The notes under the pieces were generated by a model that did not search any database, had not been told where the DNA came from, and saw only the letters and a list, made by a program, of their open reading frames with translations. From Ascaphus truei (Eukaryota; Chordata; Amphibia; Anura; Ascaphidae), in the NCBI GenBank assembly GCA_036426205.1, contig CM071586.1:10279431-10343430 (forward strand): a stretch of DNA of 64,000 nt, written 5' to 3'. A program made the translations under genes and the position numbers. This document shows, one piece after another, positions 8,996 to 20,665 of this stretch; within the stretch, counting starts at the first letter, position 1; every line of letters starts with the position of its first letter.

Positions 8996-10329
8996 TGTAG
9001 CCAGGTCTCCCCAGCCTGTCAGCACCCCCCTCACCTAGCTGCCGATCGCGGGTGCCGCCGAGTTCAATGGCGGCCCCGTCGGCGTATCGCAGGGGTGAGG
9101 GCAGTCAGGCTCCTGCTCGGGGGTTTCCGGGGACGCGTGCGGCCGGTTGCCAAGGCCGCGATCGCGTCGCGGGGCTCCCGGCGCTCCCGGAGCAGGTCTG
9201 TGAGGGCGCCGCCATTGCGCATCGGTTCGCGCATGCGCAGTAAGCCCCCGGCGGCCCGACATAGTCGCGCATGCGCAGGGCTAGATAGCAAGTCCAGGCA
9301 GCCTTTAGAAAGTCGCGCGAGAGTAGGGACAGGTAGGGAGATGTTGCGGCGGCCATTAGGAGTTAGAGCAGGCAGAGGGAAGGCGCGCACGAGGCCCCAA
9401 TGTTATTACAGGTGCCCCGGGACTACAACTCCCATAGGGCCTAGCGAGGGAGGCACCAGGTGCCTCGTAGGAGCCAATGAGGGCCAAGGATCTGCAGAGG
9501 GAGCAAGTGGATACATTGTTTGGGAAAAGCAGAAGGGGAAGGAAGGGTGCAGGGAGTGAGTGAAGCTCCTGCATCGCGTAAGGTCCCCCACATCCCAGGT
9601 AGGCCCCAACTCCCCACCAGGTTAGTGGGTAATTGAAAGGGACGGCCCCAGGTAGGTCCTCACTCCCCAGTTTGTGGTACTACAGGGACAGGCCCTAGGT
9701 TAGTGACCGTGTCATGTAGTGCCAGTGTTATATAGGGACTCACCGGATGCTGCGGTTCCAGCGAAGAGGTCTGGGCTCAAGTCTGTGCCCAGAGAGAGAC
9801 TATCTCCCGGGTGGGATCACCCCTGGCGGACTCCAAGCAAGGATTCACCGGACCGGATCAGACGGGCTCCAAAACAACTGATCCTTTGTGAAGTCCTTGC
9901 AGGTCCGAGTGCGGGAGCACTCGGCAGGTACTCTATAAGTGCACCAACAAAGACCATAACATTCTGTTAACACATAGTGGCAGCGCTGACCACGGGACAA
10001 AGGGGGTTGGGCTGTGGGCACTGTGGGGATGTTATATGGTGGTGATGTATTGTTATCATTTGTTCACTCAGTAAATCTGTTATCCATAATACTGGTGTAT
10101 GTGGTTTCTGGGTGGGTTCCTATGTTAGGGTCATTCTACATTTCCATAGAATCCTACATAGGTGGAGGCGCTGAAACAAGAAACGTTCCAGAGGATTCAC
10201 CCCAGGCTCTCACTGGCGGAGGCTCAGGCCTCCTGTGAGCCTGCAGGTATATGCACCACACCGGTAACACCGCATGTTCTACTCACCCACACTATATATG
10301 CGATTGGGTGGGGTGGAATACCCGTTACA
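8996..10329. mobile_element. LTR-like insertion with 4-bp target duplication AGTA
   Basis: A 1,334-bp insertion with TGTAGCC at one end and TTACA at the other is flanked by AGTA (8992-8995 and 10330-10333). It splits the flank segment that is continuous at 51991. It is GC-rich near 9050-9400 and holds no convincing gene. The TG..CA ends and short duplication suggest a solo LTR or LTR-like element, of the same general kind as those at 49015 and 53967. Confidence 0.7.
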
Positions 10330-10479
10330 AGTATTTAAAAGAATTTGCAGCATGTCTCCTATCTGTGCTCACATGGGGTGTTTGGTGACATGTGACAGAG
10401 GTTTAGCACTTCAGGTGTTAAGTAACCTTTTAAGTCAGCTGTGTGTGTTAAGAAAGGCAGAGGCCCCAGATGGGGCCGT
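10330..10479 (+). repeat. TRIM-flank duplicated segment, second copy
   Basis: It is nearly identical to 3323-3471 and leads into LTR-A at the site GGGGCCGT. Confidence 0.8.
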
Positions 10480-11906
10480 TGTGACGGGAGGGGGTGACCT
10501 GGTTCACAAAGGTTAAGCCTGGTTTTGGTTACCCCTGATCCGTGTATAAGGGTTCAAGAGAGTTAGCTCTTGGGCCCAGTGTCAGGATAATGTCATCAGA
10601 TATTGGGTATTTTTAATCCCTCTGGGGCTTAAGGGGTTAATGAGCTACAGTTTTAGGAAAATACAAAATGCTGAGTCTGAAACAGGTCAGAACTGTTTCT
10701 TTCAACTGCTCTGAATTTCAAAGGGATTTACTTGGGGAGGGGGGTCCGTGTGGATGGCCCACTCAAGGTGTCAATTGAATTAATCAAGGTCTACAGACAG
10801 GGTTGGGGGAGAACAGCTTCAAGGGATGTTGTAGAAGGGGTGGGCTCATGAAGGGGCCCTAAGTAAGAATTGTACTTAAGTCTGGGCCAGGTTGTAAAAC
10901 ATCAGATCTGACCAGGGGCATGCTGGGAAAGCATAGCAGACCTCATCTTCTGAACCAGCGCCTCTCTGGGAAAAATCCATAGCATGTGTACTGTATAGGA
11001 TTTTCTGTTTTCCCTCATAAATATAAGGTTCCCCAAGGTTTATACTTTATTAAAGTACGGTTTCTAGGGTTATTCTGTATGTATAAAAATCCATGCAGTC
11101 AGCCTAAGCATTTGCATAGAATCTGTAGCTGAAAGAGGAGACGGGATGTTGAGAGGTGTCGGGTGCTAAGTGGACGGGGCAGGGCGGAGTACTGGGTCCA
11201 GAGAACAGAGACCCCCTGTGGGGGGGGGGGACCCTCTGGTCTGCTGGACGCAGTGGCGCCTGCCCAGCGGGAGGCAATGGGCTGGCTAAGGAAAAGATGG
11301 CGATCGTAGGCACTTTTCCTATTGGCCAGAACATATGTCCCGCCCCCGGGGCGTCCCGAGCCGGTTCAACACTCGTCCTGCCTCTGACATCATCAGCCAG
11401 AGGAGCCCCGCAATGATTGGCTGGTGGGACATGTTCCGACGCTCTGAGTGGCCGAAAGGCTCTGTCCATGTTAAAACATAGGAAAAGAGTTGTCTCTAAA
11501 AGGGGCTGCTGCAGATCAGGGCTCTGTCTCTCTCACTGTTTCAGACTTATAGGTAATCTTGGGACTGGCCCAGTGACGCACCGGTGAGGTATCCCCGGGG
11601 CATTGCGGTGCCAGGGTCTCCTAGCCAAGCTGAGGACTGGTTCTGAGGAGGGAAGTTACCTGTTCCAGGCGTATTCCAGCTCCGGGGAGTGAATAAGGTC
11701 AGCCTGTGCTGAAGCAGGCGCCGTGCACCTAGGAAAGCCTAGTTTTACCCCAGACCCCAGTAAGTGTGAATATTCTCTGTATTTTGTATTTCTGTGAGTT
11801 TCCGAGGTCTTATCCGAATAAACCTCATTTTATGTCACCGCCGGGTTCTGCCCGGTGACCGATCCCTTAAATATAAATGTGTTATAAGACCCGGTCTCCC
11901 GTTACA
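10480..11906 (+). mobile_element. Solo LTR-A copy 2 with target duplication GCCGT
   Basis: It begins TGTGACGGGAG and ends CTCCCGTTACA, so the ends are nearly inverted. GCCGT flanks it at 10475-10479 and 11907-11911. It has a TATA-like CATAAATATAAGG at about 11016-11030 and AATAAA at about 11818. No internal region follows. The middle part, including the 41-bp array, is missing and replaced by one arm of a foldback element (10580-10945). Confidence 0.82.
10580..10945 (+). mobile_element. Single arm of foldback element inside LTR-A
   Basis: It begins TGTCAGGATAATGTCATC directly after GGGCCCAG, the same position as in the full foldback copy at 41845-42507. Only one arm is present; the second arm and the adjoining LTR sequence are deleted. 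Confidence 0.7.
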
Positions 11907-12320
11907 GCCGTCGCCCACATAAGGGCTGCTGTGCCCCCAGAGGGTGGGAGCTGTGGCTGGCTCCCCTCCCCATCACCACCAGGGTATTAGATTTGCACGG
12001 GGTATTTAAACCCTGCGCTCGCTCAGGCTCAGCATTCATTAGTTTTTCCTGCAGGTTCCTTTGTCCGTCCGGATTCCCAGCAGCAACAGCAGGAGCAGCA
12101 GCAGCAGGAGCAGCAGGAGCAGCAGCAGCAGCAGCAGCAGGGAGCTGCCCAGCACATCCCAGCAGCAGCAGCAGGGAGCTGCCCAGCACATCCCAGCAGC
12201 AGCAGCAGGGAGCTGCCCAACACATCCCAGCAGCAGCAGCAGCAGGGAGCTGCCCAACACATCCCAGCAGCAGCAGCAGGGAGCTGCCCAGCACATCCCA
12301 GGAGACAGAGAGAGGCAGCA
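11907..12320 (+). repeat. CAG repeat and 33-36 bp minisatellite, copy 1
   Basis: After 160 bp of unique-looking sequence come interrupted CAG/GAG repeats, with 7 pure CAG at 12120-12140. About five units containing AGCTGCCCAGCACATCCCAG separated by short CAG tracts follow. The homologous block at 62092-62615 carries 16 pure CAG. Long frames here arise from the triplet periodicity and are not supported as genes. Confidence 0.85.
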
Positions 12321-12629
12321 CGGAGGAGAAGCTCCGCCCCCAGCCTCGCTATGGTCACTCCGCCCCTTCAGGCCAATGAGAGGTGTGCAGGGGCGGCGGG
12401 CGGGCCAAGGGAGCAAATGGTCATTGGCATCGCCAAGGTCCAATGGGATGCCGCTAGCACACAGGGAGGGACACAGGGAGACACATAAGAAATAGAAACA
12501 ATGACTGTTTGAGAAATATAAGTAGATTTGGGGAGTGCAAGAATGTTCGTGCAAGTTTGAAGCCAATTGGGTATGTCTGGGCACATTATCTACATTTAAA
12601 CGTTTTTTCACATTCAACATTTAGTCTTC
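12321..12629. other. No gene seen; one unit of the 69-bp minisatellite at the left edge
   Basis: A single 69-bp-type unit (about 12301-12365) is followed by sequence in which I see no coding, RNA or repeat signal that I can name. Confidence 0.6.
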
Positions 12630-13520
12630 CCTGTGGTGTGTGTGTGTTGTTGTGTGTGTTTGGTTATGTGTGTGTGTCTCGCAATTCACCAGAAGGGAAG
12701 GCTCCCAGATGGCAAATTGACTGCATGAAACGCCGAGTTACGTGAAGAAAAGCCCTCACTACTACTTGTATGAGTACTAGTACTACAATACTACTGTGGC
12801 ACTACACTCCCGGTAAGCCCATGACACGTCAACAACCATACATACATAACAGGATTTGGGCATCTGATGTCATTATTTCCAGTTTATTATTGATTGTTGT
12901 GGTAAATTGGCTGATGGAATCCTCACTTCATGCGGTGTGTTGTTGTGTCCTCCAGGTGTGTGTATGCCCCTCCGGTGTGTGTGCATGTGACCGCCTCCCT
13001 CCAGTGGGTGTTGTGTGTGTGGACTGCCTCCCTCCAGGGTGTGTGTGGTGTTACTTGCCCCTCCCAGTCTGTGTGTGTGTATGCCCCCACCCATTGTATG
13101 GGTGGTGTGTGTGTGACTGCCCCCTATCAGTTGGTGGTGATGTTGTGAATCCCCTTTCCCAGTTGTGTGTGTCTGCCCCCTACCAATGTGTGTGTGTGTT
13201 GTGTGGATGCCACATCCCAATGTGTGGGGTGTGCCCCTCCCACTGATGTGTGTGGTGTGTGAGTGCCCTCCAAGATGTGTGGTTGTACTGCCCCACTACC
13301 AGTCTGTGTTGTCTACCGCCACCACTGTGTGTGTGTGATGCTCCCTCCCAGCTGGGTGTGACTGCCCCGGCTATGTGTCTGTGTGTGTGACTGCCCTCTC
13401 GCAAGTCTCTCTGTGTGGTGTGGACGCCCCCATCCCAGTGTGTGTGTTGTGTCAGTGGCAGTGTGTGAGGACAGTGTGTATACAGACACCAACCCAGTCC
13501 CACCCACACGTCACGTAGGC
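12630..13520. repeat. TG-rich degenerate minisatellite
   Basis: Runs of TGTGTG alternate with CTGCCCCCT- and CTCCCTCCA-type segments at a loose 35-45 bp period. Frames across it are of low complexity and not gene-like. Confidence 0.8.
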
Positions 13521-13597
13521 GGGGTCAGGTCAGTCACCACCCACTTCACCCACTCTCTCTCTGTCAATCACTCTCTCAAATACCTCTCCTCCGTGTG

Positions 13598-13765
13598 CCT
13601 CTATGTCTGCAGCGGGAGTGAGCAAATGTGAGCAGGGTACCATAGCGAGGCTGGGGCGGATTCTCCCGTATGTCCTCTCTGTCTGCAGCGGGGACCGAGT
13701 GAGCAGGTACCATAGGAGGCTGGGGGGGAGCGTCTCCTAAGTGCTGCATCTATGTCTGAAGCGGG
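13598..13765 (-). repeat. Inverted units of the 69-bp minisatellite
   Basis: Two degenerate units read TACCATAGCGAGGCTGGGG, the reverse complement of the unit core in the main array. They face the array across about 150 bp. Confidence 0.75.
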
Positions 13766-13919
13766 AGGCCCGCAATGGCAATGGGCCCGTCTTAGCCTCT
13801 CCCGACCGAGGGGGACGGGCCCATCTCCCCCACCGTGAGAAGGGACAATAGCGAGGATGGTGGCGGAAGGCTTAAATAAGGCTGCCTCTCTGTATGCAGA
13901 GGGAGAGCGACTAGTGAGC

Positions 13920-15630
13920 AGGTTGCTCACTCCCGCAGACAGAGAGAGGCAGCATGGAGGAGAAGCTTCGCCCCCAGCCTCGCTATGGTGTCTGCTCACT
14001 CCCGCAGACAGAGAGAGGCAGCATGGAGGAGAAGCTTCGCCCCCAGCCTCACTATGGTACCTGCTCACTCTCGCAGACAGAGAGAGGCAGCACGGAGGAG
14101 CAGCTTCGCCCCCAGCCTCACTATGGTACCTGCTCACTCCCGCAGACAGAGAGAGGCAGCATGGAGGAGAAGCTTCGCCCCCAGCCTCGCTATGGTGTCT
14201 GCTCACTCCAGCCGCAGACAGAGAGAGGCAGCATGGAGGAGAAGCTCCACCCCCAGCCTCGCTATGGTGCCTGCTCACTCCTGCTGCAGACAGAGAGGCA
14301 GCACGGAGGATATGCTCCGCCCCCAGCCTCGCTATGGTGCCTGCTCACTCCTGCCGCAGACAGAGAGGCAGCACGGAGGGGAAGCTACACCCCCAGCCTC
14401 GCTATATTGTCTGCTCACTTCCGCCGCAGACAGAGAGGCAGCACGGAGGAGATGCTCCGCCCCCAGCCTCGCAATGGTGCCTGCTCACTCCCGCCGCAGA
14501 CAGAGAGAGGCAGCACAGAGGAGAAGCTCTGCCCCCAGCCTCACTATGGTACCTGCTCACTCTCGCAGACAGAGAGAGGCAGCATGGGGGCGAAGCTTCT
14601 CCTCCATGCTGCCTCTCTCTCTCTCGCAGACAGAGGAGAAGCTTCGCCCCCAGCCTCACTATGGTACATGCTCACTCTCGCAGACAGAGAGAGGTAGCAT
14701 GGAGGAGAAGCTTCGCCCCCAGCCTCGCTATGGTGTCTGCTCACTCCAGCTGCAGACAGAGAGACAGCACGGAAGAGATGCTCCGCCCCCAGCCTCGCTA
14801 TGGTACCTGCTCACTCCAGCTGCAGACAGAAAGAGGCAGCACGGAGGAGAAGCTCCGCTCCCAGCCTCGCTCTGGTGCCTGCTCACTCCCGCAGACAGAG
14901 GCAGCATGAAGGAGAAGCTCCACCCCCAGCCGTGCTATTGTGCCTGCTCACTCCTGCCGCAGACAGAGGCAGCACGGAGGATATGCTCCGCCCCCAGCCT
15001 CGCTATGGTGCTTGCTCACTCCCGCCGCAGACAGAGAGACAGCACGGAAGAGATGCTCCGCCCCCAGCCTCGCTATGGTACCTGCTCACTCCAGCTGCAG
15101 ACAGAAAGAGGCAGCACGGAGGAGAAGCTCCGCTCCCAGCCTCGCTCTGGTGCCTGCTCACTCCCGCAGACAGAGGCAGCATGAAGGAGAAGCTCCGCCC
15201 CCAGCCTCGCTATGGTGCCTGCTCACTCCCGCCGCAGACAGAGAGACAGCATGGAGGAGATGCTCCGCCCCCAGCCTTGCTATGGTACCTGCTCACTCCT
15301 GCAGACAGAGGGAGGCAGCACGGAGGAGAAGCTCCACCCCCAGCCTCGCTCTGGTGCCTGCTCACTCCCGCAGACAGAAGCAGCATGAAGGAGAAGCTCC
15401 ATCCCCAGCCTCGCTATGGTACCTTATCACTCCCGCAGACAGACAGAGAGAGGCAGCAGGGAGGAGAAGCTCCACCCCCAGCCTCGCTATGGTGCCTGCT
15501 CACTCCCGCAGTCAGAGAGAGGTAGCACGGAGAAGCTCCGCCCCCAGCCTCGCTATGGTACCAGCTCACTCCAGCCGCAGACAGAGAGGCAGCACGGAGG
15601 AGAAGCTCCACCCCCAGCCTCGCTATGGTG
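13920..15630 (+). repeat. 69-bp minisatellite array, about 25 units
   Basis: Units of 63-75 bp, mostly 69, carry GCCCCCAGCCTCGCTATGG, then CTGCTCACTC, then GCAGACAGAGAG. The unit length is a multiple of three and lacks stops in several frames, which gives overlapping open frames of 241-399 codons on the plus strand. They encode the same 23-residue repeats in different frames, so I treat them as artefacts of periodicity. An inverted piece at 14604-14620 pairs with 14571-14587. Confidence 0.88.
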
Positions 15631-16005
15631 TCTGCACCTGCACCTCACGCAACCGCCCCCTATGCACCCACCCCCTACACAACCGCCCCTTACGCACCTC
15701 CACCTCACGCACCCGCCCCTTATGCGCCCCACACACCTGCGCCTCAAGCTCCCGCCCCTGTGCTCTGCGCAGTGATCCTGCACCCTCACCCATCAGCATC
15801 CTTTTACCTACCAACACAGTGGCCGTAGAATACATTGGTTTTGCCGCGCCGGCGCGGCGCCGGCGCTATCAGCGCAGCCGGAGCTGTTCATTTAGAACGT
15901 ATGAAGTACGATTTTGCAAGTTAAATATTAGAATACTCGATGTTCTCCAAACATTGTTACAAGTGATTTGTATAAGTAGCTGTTACTCTGTAATGTGTAT
16001 TTTTA
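15631..16005. repeat. Proline-rich short repeats and GC palindromes
   Basis: About 15631-15770 holds degenerate 15-17 bp units (CACGCACCCGCCCCTTA type), followed by a CGCCGGCGC-rich palindromic stretch near 15845. The same block is at 63096-63463. No gene. Confidence 0.7.
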
Positions 16006-16350
16006 TCCGGCCGTATTAGGGACTGCAGGATACCATATTGTATGAGGCAGAATGGCGAATCAGCTTTCCGCTGGCGTCGCGTTAGCTTTTATTCCAACCA
16101 ATAGGATGAGACTAGAGACTTTATCAGTGTAGGTAGCGGAGGTCCAATCACACTCCTGCCGAAGTTAGATTGTGACTAGCGAAATGCGTTGGGTGAACAG
16201 AGGAGGAAGCCGACGTGACCGGAAACTAGCGACATCGCAGCGCTGCGGGGAGCTGAGTGACATTCCAAGCGGCCGCTATCTGGAGAGACACCGGGCAAAC
16301 CAAAGAGCGAAGACCCCCTTCCGTATCTGAAACGGGTTACCATGGCAACA
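16006..16350 (+). mobile_element. Hammerhead-bearing repeat, family 1 copy 1 (PLE terminal-repeat-like)
   Basis: It begins TCCGGCCGTATTAGGGACTG and shares its order of blocks with the repeats at 23441, 29776 and 63464: the start motif, GCGAAT, CAATAGGA, hammerhead-like core, AGCGGCCGCT, and a purine-rich end. An X-box GTTACCATGGCAAC lies at 16336-16349. It has no ORF. Assignment to Penelope-like terminal repeats is inferred from the motif, which also sits downstream of two PLE coding ends in this window. Confidence 0.6.
16151..16195 (+). ncRNA. Hammerhead-ribozyme-like motif 1
   Basis: Stem I CACTC/GGGTG (16151-16155 with 16191-16195, one wobble); box CTGCCGA; one extra A; stem II GTTAG/CTAGC with a 7-base loop; GAAA at 16181-16184; then TGCG and the cleavage-type triplet GTT. 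The box differs from CTGANGA at one core position, so activity is doubtful in this copy. Confidence 0.55.
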
Positions 16351-16663
16351 CTAGGGTATATGTAAACACAGGTGTTTAGAAGGGAGCGATGGTAGCAGGA
16401 ACACCCCAAAAATAGAAAATACAAAAATATATTGTGCTGTATAATAATAAAAAAGGTTAAATACAGAGAAAGTCTTGGCTTTATCGATTGCCTACTTACA
16501 ACAGATAAGTGGTATAATCAGCATTGAACAGGACAGCAGATACGTAATAGACCGCAGTTGCAGGAACCCAAACGGCTGGAGGTACAGAGGAGATCTCACT
16601 CGGGTAGGGGTACCAAGGAAAAACAAAGAGAGACCATAGTGTAGACTGAAGAATTCAAATTTC
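16351..16663. other. No gene seen
   Basis: AT-rich sequence between the hammerhead repeat and the 33-bp minisatellite; no coding or RNA signal recognised. Confidence 0.5.
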
Positions 16664-17035
16664 ACATACTCAGTGTCAGTGTATAGTGCAGTCTGGTTAT
16701 ACTCGGTGTCAGTGTATAGTGCAGTCTGGTTATACTCAGTGTCAGTGTATAGTGCAGTGTGGTTATACTCTGTGTCAGTGTATAGTGCAGTGTGGTTATA
16801 CTCAGTGTCAGTGAATAGTGCAGTCTGGTTATACTCAGTGTCAGTGTATAGTGCAGTCAGGTTATACTCAGTGTCAGTGTATAGAGCAGTGTGGTTATAC
16901 TCAGTGTCAGTGTATAGTGCGGTCAGGTTATACTCTGTGACAGTGTATAGTGCAGTCAGGTTATACTCTGTGACAGTGTATAGTGCGGTCAGGTTAAACT
17001 CAGTGTCAGTGTATAGCGGTGCTGTGGGTGTGTAA
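16664..17035 (+). repeat. 33-bp minisatellite, about 11 units
   Basis: The unit contains CAGTGTCAGTGTATAGTGCA and then KCTGGTTATACT. The frame is open as an 11-residue repeat only because 33 is a multiple of three. Two units of the same repeat occur at 48185-48262. Confidence 0.9.
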
Positions 17036-17889
17036 ATAACAAGCAGCGGTACTGTGTGTGTGTTACAGGCAGTAGAGGCTTTTTCCTAATATCTCCGGAG
17101 ATAATATACACATGAAATCATGGGGCAGTAACCCCATTATTTCCTATGAACAGGACAGGTTTATCCCTATGAAACGTAAATGTTTGGCAGATATCCCCAC
17201 TACATGTTATATGCTGCAGCATAACAAGAAAGGCAGGAATCACTGCACACAGCAGAATAACAGGAATAGAATAAACGCTCATTGGGAGGTGACAAGATTA
17301 ATAAGACTATCAGATATTATATTATTACCCCACGCGCCTTTAAAGATGCCGTCCCACCTAGGGCCAAAATAACTCAGCGGCAGAGTTATATCCGGGGAAC
17401 TGACGCATCTCTTTACAGTATCACACACCTAGAAATATTGTGATAACATTTATTAAATGAGATGAGAGACGCGGTGAGATAAACACTTGTCTGACAAACA
17501 TTCTCAGGGAGAAGCAGGAATATGTTATTCTGCATCATACAATTCTTATATTATAAAGCATTTCCATTTACTGACACAGCACACACATATATATGTAATG
17601 GGTATACGCTCCTATATTACTTCTATACGCTCGCTCCCAGAACAGGAACTAAACACAGATTAACGCAATCAGATATCCCCAGGACAGGTATGTGAGATAT
17701 ATATATATATATATATATATACATTGCAAAGTGCTGAAGGGCCCCTCTGGGTAACTGATTAATACATGAGATATATTCCCCTGTTCTCTCCCTCGCTCAC
17801 TGATTCCCTCCCAGTATATTCTTATTTCTATGTGCTATATTATATATACTGTTTCTATGGGTTTCCCTGCTGGGCCGGGATCAGTATTC
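17036..17889 (-). other. TRIM copy C 3' flank and unassigned sequence
   Basis: 17036-17354 shows nothing I can name apart from one 30-bp unit near 17036-17060. 17355-17889 is the 3' flank of TRIM copy C, probably 3' UTR on the minus strand. It is repeated downstream of copy D (39379-39889) and alone at 33599-33945. It includes a TA microsatellite near 17699. Confidence 0.65.
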
Positions 17890-19442
17890 CTAGCTCCTGA
17901 TTCTGACCCAGCCTTTCTCACATACACAGAACGCAGCATGAAGAGGCTCAGTGAAGGTGGCAGTGACGGTGTGTAAGTGTCTGATCGGGTCACACAGCTG
18001 ATAAAAGGACAGCCGCCCAGCCTCATAGTCCAGGTATATTCCTAATCTCTGCACGGGAGACTCGGGATATATCTGTGTTTCTATTGAGTCATGTGACACT
18101 GCATGATTATTATCCCACATGTACAAACACCAGGACTTCTTATTATGTCCTATGAGGGACTGATTTCCTTTCCTTGCTATACTGGGATAGGAAATCCCTA
18201 CCCCCCTGTACCCTGATGCACTGATCTCCACTTCCCAGTAATGTTGTCCTGAGGAAAAACTCCTGGTGCTTAAAACCTGATCCTCCTCAAATCTCCCTGG
18301 TGTATCCGGGCGTAACTGGTCTGTTTCTGAGCAGGATGCAGTTTTCAGGTCACCTGATACAGATACATCATTAGCAGCTGTATTTACATCCAGTAATATG
18401 CCTGAATTCCCCTGCACATAGAACCCGCTCTTTGCTTTTAGATCAGTCACAATATCAGCTAATCTCTGTAAGGTCAGTGGGATCAGAACCTCATACAAAT
18501 CCCCTACAGCAGGGACCTTATTACCCTCTCTCTGTCTGTCCTCAGCATTGTCTGATTCCTGTCCCTGTAAGACAGTTACTGGATCAGTGATGTTGCACAG
18601 CTCCTCAATGTGAAGCATCTTCCTGGACAGCTCGTCCTTCTTTATTTCCAGCTGCTGGATTAGATCAGAGACTCGGAGAGAAACCTGCTCTTCCCACCTG
18701 GTGATCTCACTCAGGACTCGCTTCTCTAGGACTTCCAGCTGTGCCCTGATGTCCCTAATCAGGGCAGTGACTCGGTCTGTTACTCCAGCTGCTTTCTCTT
18801 GCGCTTCTCTCTTCTGTCCCTGCAGACTCTGGGCCCTTTTCTCAGTCTCCTCTCTCACTGAGGTCAGTTTCTCCAGAACATGTCTCAGTTTCTCCTTCTT
18901 CTTCTCAGAGGCCTCATTCAGCGGCTCCACCTGGTGTCCCCTGTGCTCCCCAAACACCCAGCAGGACACACAGATACAGGCAGCATCCTCAGTGCAGTAA
19001 TACTCTAGGAGCTTCTTCGGGTGGGACGGGGGCATTTCTTCCTGGTCTAAGGAGGTGGTTGGCTCAGTTAAGACGTGTTCCTCTGACTTGCTGTGTTCTC
19101 TCTAGGGTGAATATCACACAGGGAGGCTCAACAGCAGACAGTTTAGCAGCAGGTACAGAGGAGGTAACACAGTAAGTGCAGAATTCACAGCCTCCTCCTG
19201 CTCCGGCTGAGTAGAAAGGAACGCTCCGCTATGTTTACCACAGCTTCAGTTCCTCTGCAGTGCAGACGCTCGAAACTCGCTCTGCATTCAGGACAGGTAT
19301 AAGTCCAGATCCCCCTGGGAATCCCACACACTCCTCCAGACAGCCTGGCAGAAGTTATGCCCACATTCAGCGCTACAGGCTGGGTATAAATGCTCAGGCA
19401 GATGGGGCAGGTTAGCTCCTCTCTCAGACCAGCAGACGCCAT
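17890..19442 (-). pseudogene. TRIM family E3 ligase copy C, RING and B-box1 frameshifted
   Basis: The ATG at 19442 starts MASAGLREELTCPICLSIYT, but the frame shifts inside the RING (about 19360) and the B-box1 region (19040-19190) carries several single-base indels. From an internal ATG at 19035 a clean 381-residue frame holds most of B-box2 (CVSC, HRGH), the coiled coil and a complete PRY/SPRY to the stop at 17890 (KGWVRIRS end). That is the best-preserved SPRY in the window. Because the indels are confined to about 19030-19400 while the rest is intact, assembly error is a real alternative to true inactivation. The family acts as ubiquitin ligases; without the RING this copy would have no ligase activity. 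Confidence 0.85.
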
Positions 19443-19575
19443 GCTTGGAAGCAGCAACAGGAAACGAAACTTACATTCTCTTGTTATTCAGCACACAGGG
19501 GGCGGGGAGTTTGTTACTCAGACTATTAACCCTGTAAGTTCCGGGCTGCAGTATACAATATGAGGAATGAGAGTC
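19443..19575 (-). promoter_or_regulatory. TRIM copy C 5' flank with IRF-like site
   Basis: GGAAACGAAACT at 19460-19471 matches the site upstream of copies B and D at the same distance from the ATG. Confidence 0.5.
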
Positions 19576-20238
19576 CTGTATGTCACGGGAGACCAGGCAA
19601 TTATTTGTAAAGTGATATAAAAATACAAATAGCAATAGTAGGACAATATGAATAAAAATATGAGACAGACATCGTACCCACTTCCTATACGTACCAGTGT
19701 TATCGCTTAAGCTGCCGCGTGAATTGCCCTATAAATGTTACATAAGACGAGCATTGAGAGGAACGTACGTAATAAATTCTATACTAGACTATATACCCGT
19801 GAGCTTATAGTATCCCCGTCTGTCTCTACATGAGTCATCGGAGCAGAGAATTTAGGTATTGTTACCAAAGCAGGAACAGGACCTAAGAGCCCATTACAGC
19901 GCCCCCTCCTGTGGTCAAAGTATGTGTCAGGTGTAACAGGACTGGTTCAGGGACTGAACCTATTGTAGACTCAACAAGTAAACATATTAATTGCCCCTCG
20001 TTTATTGACTAGGAATATTGGATTATTAAAACACTTTATTATAAGTAATAAGTAGAATAAGTGGGGCTGAATAGGCACATATATACAGTAACACACTAAG
20101 CACACTGCGGATACACAGCAGAGGGCTCTCAGATATGGCGCCTGGTATAACGTACTGAATCTCGGGGGTACAGGTCCCTGGGAATAGTATGAGCGGCAAT
20201 GTACATATCACAGGGATTGGGGCATAAGGGTTATTGAA
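19576..20238. repeat. LTR end fragment and duplicated flank segment
   Basis: TGTCACGGGAGACCAGG at about 19574-19591 matches the minus-strand end of the LTR-B copies at 22180 and 25934. 19745-20238 is duplicated at 48775-49010 plus 50198-50455, where an LTR-like element splits it. No gene. Confidence 0.65.
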
Positions 20239-20665
20239 ACAAATGTGTGTGGTGCTCTCAAGACAATACTTGAGCCAGATGAGTATATAACAGGAAAACA
20301 ACCCTTGAATGAGTATATATGTAATGTCTCTAGGAATGTAGCCCGGTAATGACAAACCCACAAACCATGCAGTAAGGAAATGTCAATGACACCAGCAGGT
20401 GACCGGTAGATGAAACATCCTATGACTGTAATATAATAAGGGCAATATGGAACGAACTCACTTGGGAATCTTCATCCACCATCAGCAGCAAGTCCAGTTA
20501 GGTTCTAGTGTCCAGGGTTGAATGTGCATCCGTAGACAGTACTCAGAATGTAGAACAGGGAAGAAAAAATGAAGCACCAAGTCCAGCTGTAGAATAGCAA
20601 TAACACCAACAGGGATACGTACCAAAAATAAGCTGTTTAATAGGATCCAAACAAAGTAACAAACA

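Noticed and set aside
9035..9609. Overlapping GC-rich frames of 60-154 codons on both strands
   Set aside because: GC-rich DNA lacks stops by composition; the region is inside an LTR-like insertion and no domain is visible.
11902..12495. Open frames of 109-193 codons rich in Leu, Cys, Ala or Ser
   Set aside because: They translate CAG and 33-bp repeats in several frames on both strands; this is periodicity, not a gene.
13857..15184. 350- and 399-codon frames on the plus strand
   Set aside because: The same 69-bp units read in different frames, with no conserved start and no resemblance to a known protein.
19895..19920. CTCF-like site CAGCGCCCCCTCCTGTGG
   Set aside because: The spacing differs from the CTCF consensus by two bases; it is kept in the copy at 48929 only because the segment is duplicated.
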